This document shows positions 1 to 11,552 of a stretch of 64,000 bases of DNA, in pieces (position 1 is the stretch's first letter; every line of letters begins with the position of its first letter). The position numbers and the translations under genes were made by a program. Source of the DNA: Pithys albifrons albifrons (taxonomy: Eukaryota; Chordata; Aves; Passeriformes; Thamnophilidae); assembly GCF_047495875.1 (NCBI RefSeq), contig NC_092471.1:9879001-9943000 (forward strand), given 5' to 3'. The notes below the pieces were generated by a model. The model made no database searches, was not told where the DNA came from, and saw only the letters and a list, made by a program, of their open reading frames with translations.

Positions 1-3000
1 GAATTTTCTTTGTGGTGCTAGAGGCTTCCAAGGTTTTTTTTCCCCCTGAGTAAATGCCACATGAGAACTATGACTCATTGAGGTCTGATAATTGAATCCA
101 AACATGTAATTTATTTTAACTATAGGAGTTACAAATGTGCTGCACAAAATTTCTATAACATGTTTCTCTTGAAAGCAAGTTTGCACTTGAAACAGTAAGG
201 GCAGTTGTTAATTTCTGATGCTCTACATCAGTTGGCAAATGCTAAAATAAATAGTGTGTATAACAGCATGCATTGATATTTGTAATATATAGGTACATTT
301 TCTTTCACCTTAAGCTTATTTTTGAGTGTGTGTTTTTTATTTTAGACTTAAAATACCAAGTGTAGTTTATTTTAGCGTTTTCTCCATATTACTTCTTTGT
401 TTTCAGTCCTAAACTAGCTTTTAAACTTCTTATGTGAATTGCTTTTTCAAACTTAATGGAGGCTTGGGCCAAGGCCACCACAATGGTGGTGACTGGAACA
501 GGCTTGATTGTAGAGAAAGCTCTTTATTGCATCCTGGGAGTGGTCTAATTTGTGAGAAGAAAAGGCAAGCTGCTCCTTCACTGGGACAGCAGCCTGAAAA
601 CTTGGTACAGGGGCCACTGGGAGTACCACATTTCTCTGTCTAGTTTTGCTGTTACTTTGCTGGATGGCGAATGAGTCACTTTTTTCTTCCTGATCTGTTT
701 TCTCATCTCCAAACAGGGGATGATGCAAACTTCTGTTAGAAGCTTGGTGATTTACTGATGGAAACCTTCTAGAAAAGCTACTGTTACTGTCCCACAACTG
801 TTAATTAGGCAGTGCAGTGATAAGGGGTAGTAAGGAAAATGTGAATGACCTCTTAAAACTGAGCAAAATTGGTAGCAATGTGGGACAAAGATAGAAGGAT
901 GGAAAATAGGAGGGAAGCAGCTGGAACTACCCAGATTTCATCTGTGTTCTGTTTAAAGGGAGGATTGCCAGTTGTGCCACAGCCCAGATCATTACAGAGC
1001 TACTGAGCCTTTACTAATTGGTCCCATCTAAGGACAGTCAGGTCTCTACTTTGTGTTTGGCTTTATTTGAAACTGGCTTTGCACTTGTACTTTATTGCAC
1101 TGGAAGACCAGAACAAGCAGCTGGAAGTCATGGCTGAAGGTGCTACTTGAGATACCACTGAGGTGAAAGATGAGCAGGAACCCATCTGTCTCTCACTTTT
1201 CTTGTTTACAAAATAGGTATTGGGCCTGCTTGTGAGAACACCTTGTGCTTCAGCTTGTTGATCTATAGGAAGAATGTTTCCATGAATTTTGGTGGAGCTC
1301 AGTTCAGACCAGCAAACCTGAAGCTTTGCCCAGGCTGAGCATGTTGCTGATTCCAAGCAGTGCTGAATAAGGATGGCTTCTGATTGATGGGTTCTGTGAT
1401 TACACAGTGTTTGTTCCTGACCTCTCTTAAAGTAAGCCTGTGAGGTAGTATTAGCACTTGAGGAGTGGCATGGACTTTGGAGCAAAGGCCAAGGTGAGGG
1501 ATGTACAGGGTTGATTCCTTGTTCTGGTGAGGGGTTGAGCATGTCTCCTGTTCTCTGTGCTTTTGAGTTTGAAACGGGTTAGGGTTTAAACCAAAGCCAG
1601 CAGAGCATCTAAATAGCCACCTGATGCACTGAGAGCTTTCTATGATTGTTACATCTTCATGTTAGGTGTGTGTTTGTTCTATTTAACTGGGCATCTACTA
1701 CATTTGTGCCTGAAGTGGCCCTGTATTCTGGCCATGCTGTGAATCTCCTCTAAACCACTGGTGGTGCCTTCTCTGCATGTGTATGAGTGTGTGGAATTGT
1801 GTGATGTGCTGTGTCTCAAGTGCCTCTGATACCTGAACCTTTACCCCAACTGACAGGATTTCCAAGCACACAGTCTCATGTGCCACCCCAGGAGCTGGTG
1901 GGACATGTAGTGTTAAAACTTGTCTGTTAAGATGGCTCTTAAGTCCAATTTCTTTAAACAGAAGGTACTTTTCTGCCCCACTGAAGCATGGTTGACATAG
2001 CTTTCAGCTGCTAGCACACAGAGATGCTTTGCTGCAGGACAGATGTAGCTGGGAAGCAGTGATTAAATCTGGGTTTAAAAAAGTAAAATTGTGTCCAGGT
2101 TGCACACTTTAAAAAGTTTTTTTTTTTTTTGGAACTACATTATCTTTGCTGCTCTGTGTACTTGCCTGCTTCCTGTCAGAGGATGACTGCTAATTAAGCT
2201 TTTGCCATTATGCATTTGAGCAGCACTTGTGTTGGTAGGGAGCAGAGGTATGTACAGGCATGAAGAATATAACATTGCATTTCACCAGCTGGGAATCAGT
2301 ACCCTTTCTCATGTGTTCATTCTTCCTAATCCTTCTTGATGGGGAAGAGAAAGATAAAGAAGAAACTTATGGAATGATCAGGCAAACTTGAGCATATGTT
2401 GAAGACTGCACATGTTCTGTGTGTCTGTTGTCACAGCATGTCTTACTGATGTGCATTGTCACATACTCAGGCCACTGCCTTTGAACTTGTGCAGTGGAGC
2501 AATGATAATAAAAACATTTTTAGTTAGTGCTATTTTAGTGCATCAAATATTTTCTCCTGCTGTAACATGTTTTGCTCACATTTTGTATACTGGAAAGTTA
2601 AAATGAATCTTTTTGTGTACATAAATTATGGTGCTTAAAGGTTGAAATTGTGGTCCCTGCATATCTGTAGCCCTAGATTTATAAACTTGTAAAACACTCA
2701 CTGTGTTTCTTTGTGATTTGTATTGACTCTGTTTTTTTTCAGATATAATGCATAAATGGAGTACACTGTTCCCAAATGACATCAGGTCTCTGGAAACTTA
2801 TAAAATCATTCTTGTGTTTAAGGGACTTTTACACTATTGCTGTATAAAATTAGAATTTTATGAAGATGAATATGAAACTTGGATTATGTAAGACCTGCTT
2901 TGGAGCTGCAGTACAAGCTGTTTACTACAGAAACACAAACAGTTTGACAGTCTTGAGCCTTTCAATCTGCTCTTTGCCCCATGGATTGTCATGGTGGTTC

Positions 3001-6000
3001 ATTTACACTGACAATAGTACCTGCCACTGATAAAGAGGTGGGAGTCTGGATTTGAGAGGAAACATTTGAATATCAACAATATTGTATTTATAAAAATTGT
3101 CCCTTGGGGGCAGAGCATTGCTGCATATGAGCAAAACCTGATTTACTTCTTGTAATCCATTGCTGTTAATTTGTTGTTCTCTTTAGAGGCTTCAGCTGGC
3201 CACATGAGAAATTATTTCTCTTGCTGCTGCACAGAGCCCTCTGAACTCCAAAATGTCAAATGGAGCAGTGGAAATGGAAGGGGAGGGGGATCCACCCCAA
3301 CCTTGCTTTTGAAGTCAGCAGCTCAACCTTGGCATCCAAAAGGCAGCTATGGAGGTACTGCCTCCTGCCCATCTCAGTTAAGGAAAAATAATCTGTTAAA
3401 GTGACACCATGACAAGATGTTCAGAATTTCTCTGAGCTCATTAGGCAGCGAGGCGGCGGATCCCTGATGAAGCTGATCACAGTGGAAGGCTCAGTCGCAG
3501 GTCAGGGAGCTCAGGCTACAGCGAAGTGGGACAGTAGAGCTGGGAGAGGGATCATGCAGCATTGCAAATGGCCCGGACACAGGAACTGCTGCAGGGAAGG
3601 AAATTCAGGATGCAGGAGATGGAAATGAGTAACACCAGTTATTGAAAAACCAATGAGACCTGTACTGGATGCATTGTTGGATGTCTGTACAGTGAACAAG
3701 GCCTGTCTTTAAAGCTGATGCCCTCCCTCAAAACTGAATTCCTGTTCATCAACAGTCTCAAACAAATATTCCCACCTGCATGGGAATTTGTAACAGGATG
3801 CATCCCTAGTGGTCTGTGAGTTTGGGGGCATAAAAGAAGGTAACTGTTTCCATATGGGTGATCCTTCTATTGTGCGTTTTTGTCCACATGCAAATAATTT
3901 GGATAAAGCTGATTGCTCTCTGTCCAGCCCAGCTTGAGTTGATGCAGAGTTTTACAGGACAATAATCCTTGTGCTTCTCTTCTGCATCTCCATTCCAGCA
4001 GCTTGCTCCTTGGAGCAGTGGACTGTAACCTTTCATGTTCTGCACTGAATCCCAACAGCTGAAGTCTGTGGAAGGGAGGGTGTACTCTGAGAAGAAGCTG
4101 AGAAACAGGTTACATGGCCTTGCAGTAAGGAGTAAGCTTTGTGTGTGTCAGAGCCCTGCTGTGCTTGTGGTTGTTTGTTTCAGACTACTGGTGGTGAAGG
4201 CAGTGCAGGCTTGTTGGGTTAGTAACAAGAGTAGTGCTGGATGTGTGCCATGCACTGGAAGATGTGAAGGGGAGCACAAAATGACCACTAAAAGCTATAG
4301 GACAATCAGTGTAGCTGTGATTTTGTTTGGAAAAGAAAAGGTTGGCAACAACCAATTCTAGTGACTCATTTTCTCTGTCCCTTCAGAATGTCCCCTAAGA
4401 GGTACACTTGCCTTCAGCTGTGGCTGGAATCCACACATTTGCCTTGGCTATAATGGTGTTTAGAACTTTTCAGACTTTTGGGATTGTATCTGTAAAGTTT
4501 CTATTTCAAGAATTGTGATGTATTTCAAGGTACTTTGTGGAGGTGAGCTCAAACTGTGCAGGTTTTATAACCTGGTGCTTTCTGTATGCCTGGGAACAGC
4601 AATAGCCTTCCCTTTGGAAAGATGTTCTGAAGCTTCTTTGTCTGAGTGAGCCAGGGACAGATGGGAATAGAAGCAAGATGATCTCTATCACTTCTGGTAT
4701 GTTTTAAACCATGGACTATATAATTGCTTGGGACCATCTGATTGAACATCTTCTGTTGGTCCATCTGGTCTCTCCCTGACTCATGATGGACTGAGTGACA
4801 CAGTTTTTGGATCAGCCCTTGCAATAATCTCCTTGTGCTCTGAGCACTTACAAAGCCTGTCTTTCAGTTTTATTTTCTGGTTAATGTGACACAATGTTCA
4901 GGGTATTTTTTTTTCTGTAGTCTATAATCTAAATTTTCTTGCTTCACTTTTAGACTGTTTGTGATGAGATGATGACTAAACTGATCATTATAGAATTTTT
5001 TTCTTGTATTTAGTGGTGCTGTACCCATGACAGGACTACTATTTTGTAGCTATGTAATAATTACAAAGCAAGAAGGCTGTTTCACATTTTATGAGAGTGT
5101 GGAAATTCAGTTGTTTCTTTTTCTCTTCATCAAATGTTCTGCAATACAGAATTTAGTGATGTTTCTGCAAGCTGTACTACAGTTTTCTACATTTCTTCTC
5201 TGTGTGTGACTTTCTCTTTAAGTTCTTGAGCCTGAGAAAAGTTCCTGACTCATTTTCTTTCTCTCTTGCTCTACTGTAGGTGGGAGGTTTATGGTTAGGA
5301 AGTGAAGTTTTCCAGATCAAACAGTGGGAGGCTGCTGCAGGTGAGAAACTCTGCATGGTACACGGATTGCCTTTCATGTTTAATTTATTGGAAAAGTCAA
5401 AGCTGGATGGGAGTGGAGTTCTCTCTTGCTGTATTTGCAAAATTTCTGGTGACAGCTGTTCCAGTGGAGGACAATTGTATAAGTTAAGTAAACAAAAGAA
5501 AAATGATTATAGGCTTTCTCCCTAGTTTAGGATAAAATGTTAAGGCTTAGAGAGAACACTGCAAGCATAAGTAAATAAAAAAAGTTGCAGAAACTTGGAG
5601 CGACGGCTGCTTATTGCTGAACTGTTCTCATTGATGTATGGACATAGCACAGAGATTATAAATATGGGATGCAAAGCTGTTTCACAAATAAGTGTCTGCT
5701 TTCAGATTTGTTTATTCTAGATGTTAAGCCAAGTCTGTGAAAGTCATTTATATTTGCAGGTGTAAATCTGCTATCAATTAAACTGAACAAAGGAAGCGTT
5801 TGCCGCCTTCTGTGAGGGTTAAGCAACTGTCTCAAGTTCTCATCCAAACTAGCTTTATAGCTGAACTGTCTTCTCCCCTGGATTGTGCCTTGTAAACTGC
5901 TGAAATGACTTGAAAAAAGTGAGCCTTCAGTGAGGTCTCTTCTTGGTACAGCAGTTCTAACTCTGATGACAGTCAGCAACACAGCTGTGAATTACGGGGT

Positions 6001-8342
6001 GCTCTGCTCAGAGCCTGGCTGTGAGGGCAGAGCAGCATCCCAGTGCAGGGGCACAGTGGCACCACTGCCTGCTGCTTACAGAGCTCTGTAGATGGTGTTT
6101 GCTTTCCCTGTCCCTTCTGGATTTCACAGGACTGATCTGGGTTGTATAGAAGAGTTGGGTGACCTGAGAAGGGATGGGCCTGTACCTCCTCAGACAGTCA
6201 ATTCTGCATCTGAGCAAATAAAACAGAGGGAAAGATTCTTTTAATTCTGGCTGTCCATGGCAAGGCACAGGGAGGTTTTTCAGCTCTGAGGACTCTAGTT
6301 CTGCAGAGATTTGCTCTTGGCTATGTGTACCCGAAGCTCTTTTTGGTGGTGACCATTAGGTATGACCAAACTCTTATGAACCTCCCAGGTCTGGACCAGA
6401 TGAAAAACCACTGAGTATTACTAAACACTTGGGTCAAGGTTCTGAAAGGTTGAAGGAGAATTGGGGGAGGCATTATCCAATTTTAGCCTGTTCTAACTTC
6501 CCTATGACCTCTGCTTATGACCAATGTTACGACACAGAAAGGTGGAATATTTCACCTGACCCCATTTGGCTGCTCTTGTGTTTCAAGTGGAGCTCAGGCA
6601 GTCTGCAGCCTTGTCTGCTTTGGGAAGCTGCACATCCAGTCCTTTCTCAGTGCTGTGTGTACTGGGCCAACAGATTTCACAGCCCGGGGTGGGGGCTTGT
6701 TGGCTGCTTTGGGGTCTGTGCTGCTAATGATCAATGCAGTCCTGACCTGCTCCCTCACAACAGGCATCTCTTCCAGCTGGTTCCTCAGACCTGACCTGAA
6801 CAACTTCACCACACCCTCTTTGCTGTTTGTCAGTGACCCTCGGGTGGGAAGGAGTGGCAGCTGTCTGGATGGGGCTGTCTCCTGGATTTGGCTTTTCCAA
6901 AGCACTGTCAGGATTTTCTCCTGGACACCAGCTGTCTTAGGGTTAACTGGGCTCTCCCTGTATCTTTCTCTGACTGACAGTCTTGGTGCACCTGGACACC
7001 AAAAACTCCCAAAGCTGATGAGGTCATATGGGATGGACTGCATTAGTTCTGCAAGTTCTGACCATGTCCAACAGAGACCAGCTGTGCTTGCTACTCCAAA
7101 ATACAGCTTTTTCAAACAAAAAAGAGTAGGAGTGTGCCCTTTCTTTTTTTGGAGGTTGGGAATGAGCACAAAGGTCTCTCTGCTTTCTCCAGGGATTTGC
7201 TCTTTCCCTTGCCAATCTCTCCCCTCCCCAAAGCTTGTTGATTGGTATTTTGTCTGAGAGGAAAAGCTGCTTGTTCCAATAATCCTGCCTCTCTAGTGTG
7301 TTGCAGGCATCCAGGCTGCTGTCACAGGCCATTCTCCTTCACAATCCAAGCAGCCTGAATGAGGGACATGAGCTCTTTGCAGCATTTTACCCCTTCTGCC
7401 TTCCCTGCCTGGGGGACTGTTTATTTTATTGCCATACTGTTTTTATGTAAGGTATTGCATCAGGCAGCACAAGGGATGTGGTGCTGAATTTAAACAGCTG
7501 GAGCTTGTGTTGTGTGTTTTTTTCAAGCAGACTTGAAATGGCCACAGGCTTTTTCTTGTCCTTTTCAGTGTGATTCTGTCCAGTCTAAGTGTAATGGCTA
7601 TCACATATTTCCAGCAGAGCTGTTGAGTTGGTAAGCAGGTTTTTACATGGGGTATTTGACCTATTGGAGGGTGCTATTTTTTTTTTAATCACCACCACAC
7701 AGCATAGTGTGTTTTAGTGGGATATGTTCTACTTATTTGACATCCTCACCCAGTCTGGTCATGGTTGACTTCCATTGTTTTGCTGAATTACACTTTCTCT
7801 TTTCCTCACCCTTCCTGAAAGTTTCTCTGTTGGGTGCACCACTGCTGCAGGGCATGTTTATTGGGTTGTTTTTCTCAGTCCTCTGGAAGAAACCAATGTT
7901 AGGGTTTGCCATGCAGGTACAGCAGGGTTTTCCAGATGATTTCTCAGAGCAGACTTCCCTAGTGCTAGTCTCTCTTGCAGGAATCTTGGTGAGCTACTGT
8001 TTTAAACACATGCAGGCTTTGTGTGCATCCTTTGTTTCTGGGGAAGAGAGGGTTTGCTAAAGCTTCACACAGGTGGCTTTGCATGCAGGTCCATGGAACC
8101 ACCCCTGTCCTGCCTCATCCTTTTTTCATGACTACTTCAAACTTGTCTCAAAGCTGTTTGTTAGCATGGCCTCTTGGCTGGCATTTATACATAATTTCTC
8201 TTTTATCATGTCAAATTCTCCTTTTTTGTTCATGATAGTTTGCTCTTGTTTTTTATTTCATATCATGTATTTATTTTAAATTTTGCTTTATGGTTGGTAG
8301 AGATGAAGGTGGGATTTAAAACAAAATAGATCATGTTACTGT
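1..8342. other. Unique non-coding sequence, no recognised gene
   Basis: Apart from the T14 tract I recognise no repeat here. Three spots stand out. First, minus strand 453-797 is open for 114 codons right after a splice-acceptor-like sequence. Second, 3449-3575 holds six CpGs in about 125 bp (3449, 3454, 3457, 3496, 3522, 3574), dense for this window. Third, 6430-7330 is GC-richer and open on both strands (plus 6517-7257, 246 codons; minus 6594-7169, 191 codons) without resembling any family I know. The rest is AT-rich, with stops in all frames. Confidence 0.6.
2117..2130 (+). repeat. Poly-T tract (T14)
   Basis: An uninterrupted run of 14 T follows 'ctttaaaaag'. There is no recognisable retroposed body upstream or downstream and no target-site duplication that I can see, so it is treated as a simple mononucleotide tract. 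Confidence 0.7.
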
Positions 8343-8779
8343 GTTGCAGTGGGTCCAGAGGAAGGCCACAAAAGTAGAGAATGGAACATCTCTCCTATGA
8401 AGACAGGCTGAGAGTTGGGGCTGTTCAGCCTGGAATTGAGAAGGCTCAGGGGAGACCTTGTAGCAGCTTTTTAGTTCTCAGAGTAGACTTATAAGAAAGA
8501 TGGGCCTTGCTGTGATAGGATGAGGGGTAGTTCTTTTATGCCAAAAGAAGTTAGATTTAGACTGAATATAAAGAAGAAATATTTTACAATAAGGGTGGTG
8601 AAACGCTGCCACGGGTTGCCTATGAAGGTTGCAGATGCCCCATTCCTGTAAACATTAAGGTCAGGTTGGATGGGAGTCTGAGCAGCCTGGTCTAGTTGAA
8701 AATGTACCTGCTGGTTGCTGGGGGATGGGACTAGGTGGCTTTTAAAGGTCCCTTTCAATCCAAACCATTCTATGATCCT
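8343..8779 (+). mobile_element. CR1 LINE, 5'-truncated 3' end
   Basis: This is the 3' portion of a chicken-repeat-1 non-LTR retrotransposon in plus orientation. Recognisable blocks appear in the expected order: a segment reading 'atctctcctatgaagaca', 'ctgttcagcctgga', 'ggggagaccttgtagcagc', 'gggtggtgaaacgctgcca', 'ggttgcctatgaaggttgc', 'aggttggatggga', 'agcagcctggtctagttg', and the terminus 'ggtccctttcaatccaaac' followed by 'cattctatgat'. CR1 copies in birds are usually cut at the 5' end and finish in a short ATTCTATG-like repeat instead of poly-A; here about one unit remains. The reverse transcriptase and endonuclease parts of ORF2 are missing, so the copy cannot move by itself. It differs from the remembered consensus at many positions, so it is old. 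The 5' limit is approximate. Confidence 0.93.
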
Positions 8780-11178
8780 TAGGCAGAAGGTTTCTGTTAA
8801 TATAATAGGGGTTTTTTGGTCTGTTTATAAGCAAAATCAACCTAGAGGGTTATCTCTGATAGGCTGTCATTTGGAAAACCTAGTTGTCAGTGCTGCTAAT
8901 ATGAAAATAAGCAATTTTCATGCAGGCTTAGTACTTGAGTATGGTGAGAGCTAGAAATTAATTGCTCTGAACCTCGTGGCTACTGACCTGTTTCAGGTCA
9001 TGTTTATACACATTATTTCCTGTCTTGGGGCTCTTTTGCTTTCTGGACTGTGAGAAAGGTCTTGGCACAAACTAAAGTTTAGAACTCATCTATCATCCAA
9101 GAGTGTATTAAAACAGAGATGGATGTAACCTTTCCTGCATATCCTTTTTGCTTGGAAAAACTAAACATGAGGATTCAGGTAGGCAGCAGAAAAGCCCTTG
9201 TCTTGCCAGTGGCCCAGAGCTGCCCACAGTGCAGACTCTGGTGCGTGGCTGGTTGAAGAGGAGTGAAGCCATTAGAAGTGAGAGATATCCTCGAGAGTGA
9301 CACAAATTCCCAGTTCCTTATCTCTGAAAACTACTAGAATTGTTTTCTCACACACAGACTTCATGTTACTGGGTTTGGTCACAGACTGTTCTGTATACAC
9401 TAATGCTATTTCTCCAAAGTATTATTTTTCTTATTATAATTGATATTGAGGACTCCTGTCCTCAGGACCAGGATTTGTAAAAGGGTAGATGATCTGAAAA
9501 GCACACGCATGAATGTGTACTGTGTGTCTGAAGCAAGGCAGGGAATGATTCAAGCCTCCCACGTGAAACAAAGACCTCTTTACACCCTAATCTCTATTAA
9601 ATTTTGTGATGGTGTTGGTCCCACCAGGGCTGGTCCATTTGTATCCACAACGGTCCTTCTGTGCTGGTTCAAGTTATATATAGGACAGACCACCCAGTCT
9701 CCTTGAAAGTGAACAATAAAGCCAAACTCCTAGATACAATAACAAAACTATTTTACAAGTTACAAAAGAGAAATATTGCTCCTATACACGGTTAACTCAG
9801 GTTTTGAGCATAGAGTGGCTTGCAGATGTGTATATCTTCATAGTATGCCATCTTGTGAATCTCAGGGCTCTGTTCCAGCAGTACCTTTAGAGAAAGCAGT
9901 ATCTGAATTAAAAATATTAGCAGTAATTTTCAGAATTGTATTAATATAATGTATCCAGCTTCTTAATGTGAGGAGAATTTGGAGATTCTCTTCTTTATAT
10001 TGTCTGTTTGTAAACTGGCTATCTCTGCATTGTGAGGGATGTGGGCTCACAATTTTTCCTCTAGATATTTTTAAATTATTTTTTCTCTGATACCTTTTTG
10101 ATAAAGACTTGACAAAAAGAAGGGAAGGCTGTGCTCCAGGACTCTCTGGGGGTTTGGTCTGAACCTTTGCAGCTCAAGCTGTTCTTCATACAAGTAAATT
10201 AAAACTTTGTGGGAAGGACACTGAATCTTGTAGTCTGCCATAGACTGGCTATAAGTCATGACTTATCTTTGTATCTTGCCTGCAGTAAACATTTATTTAA
10301 AAAGTAGCACAGCTGTAAAGGAGTCCTGTCCCTGCCAGACAGTGATAACTGGATTATATTTCTTATTGGAATGTGTGAGGCCTAAATTCAAATCTCTGGT
10401 TTGAATCAGTCACAGCAGAAATTTAAACAAGGGTTTTCAGTGTATAAGGAGTGTCTGAGCCAAGCCTTGGCTTTATGCAGTTCACTGGTCTCTCATTAAG
10501 ACTGAGTGATTTCAGTGATTAACCTGGGACCTCACTCAGGAAATTTCTTATAAACCTTCCTTTTCTCCCTTTTCCTTACTGTGTGGTGATGCCCTGGTAA
10601 TCAGGCTGAGGGATATCGAGGCTGCCTGTGTGACCTCCCCCAGCTTCCTCAGTGTCAGGCATGGCAGCAGTGTCAGGCCCCTTTGCCAAATGAGAGACTT
10701 GGGCACCTTGTCTTTTCCTGCCATGCTGGCTCAAACCCAGCTCCCAGTGGCAGTGGGCTGTGCTTCCTGAGGAGAACAGCAGTGGATTCACCATCCCACC
10801 TCTGCCCAGTCCCAAGTCCAGAGCAGCCACTCAGGTACAGTTCTTGTTTTGTTTTTACATGCAGCAGCTTGTGTAGCACTGGTGACATGGTCAGGACCTT
10901 CGGGATCTGGGCACTCTCATTTCAGCTGAAGTTCACTTGAGTTGGCTGGTTACTGGGGTTGGTGTGGGAATAATGAACCAGTCTCTGGCTTGAAATCTGC
11001 TTGGATGGAGAAATAACCATTTGACCTTATCCTGCAGCACCATTCCCACTGCCCTGTTTGCCTCTGGGTTGTTCATAGCAAATGGAGGCAAAGAACAGAG
11101 TAAAATAACAGTGGTGTATTTCAACAGGGGTTGGATAAATTTTGCTGGGACTGAATAGCAGTAAAAATAAACAACTAT
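8780..11178. other. Unique sequence between CR1 and LTR
   Basis: No recognisable gene, RNA or repeat. About 10570-10940 is GC-richer, with short overlapping open frames on both strands that look like chance. The region 9590-9760 has compositional shifts but no identifiable LTR. Confidence 0.55.
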
Positions 11179-11552
11179 TGTATTGGGTTTGTGGGGCAAG
11201 GTTTTACTGGCAGGGGGTGGCAGAGGTTGGTTCTGAGAGCAACTGCCAGAAGCTTCCCCCATGTCCAGTGGAGCCAATGCCAGTCAGCACCAGCTTGGAC
11301 CCACTGCTGGCCAAGGCTGAGCCCACTAGTGATGGGATAACAGAACTAAGAAGGGGAAAGAACCTGCACAACAGCAACTGTGGTGGGATAGGGGAGTGAG
11401 AATGTGAGAGGAACAGCCCTGCAGACACCCAGGTCAGTGAAGAAGGACGTGCTCAAGCTGAGCCTGTGGTGAAGACGAAGACCATGGTGAGGCAACTGTT
11501 CCCCTGCAGCCCACAGAGGTCCACAGGGATGTAGATATCCACAAAAAAGCAA
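11179..11552 (+). mobile_element. Endogenous retrovirus LTR fragment (avian ERVL-like)
   Basis: The block starts with the TG expected of an LTR 5' end ('tgtattgggtttgtggggc') and continues with 'caaggttttactggcaggg', 'cagaagcttcccccatgtc', 'cagtggagccaatgccagt', 'ctggccaaggctgagccca', 'agtgatgggataacagaac', 'aagaaggggaaagaacctg', 'gcagacacccaggtcagtg' and 'aagaccatggtgaggc'. From memory this is the U3-side part of a long LTR that occurs in many copies in avian genomes. The second half, with polyadenylation signal and U5, is absent, and similarity fades after 'gatgtagatatccac'. No internal retroviral gene is adjacent, so this is a truncated solo LTR. The family name is a recollection that has not been checked. 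Confidence 0.75.

Noticed and set aside
1441..1460. 'tgaggtagtattagcactt' resembling the let-7 seed
   Set aside because: Only the first ten bases agree with let-7 (TGAGGTAGTA). The rest differs and I saw no matching hairpin arm downstream.
8489..8758. 89-codon minus-strand frame
   Set aside because: It lies antisense within the CR1 3' end, so it is repeat-derived.
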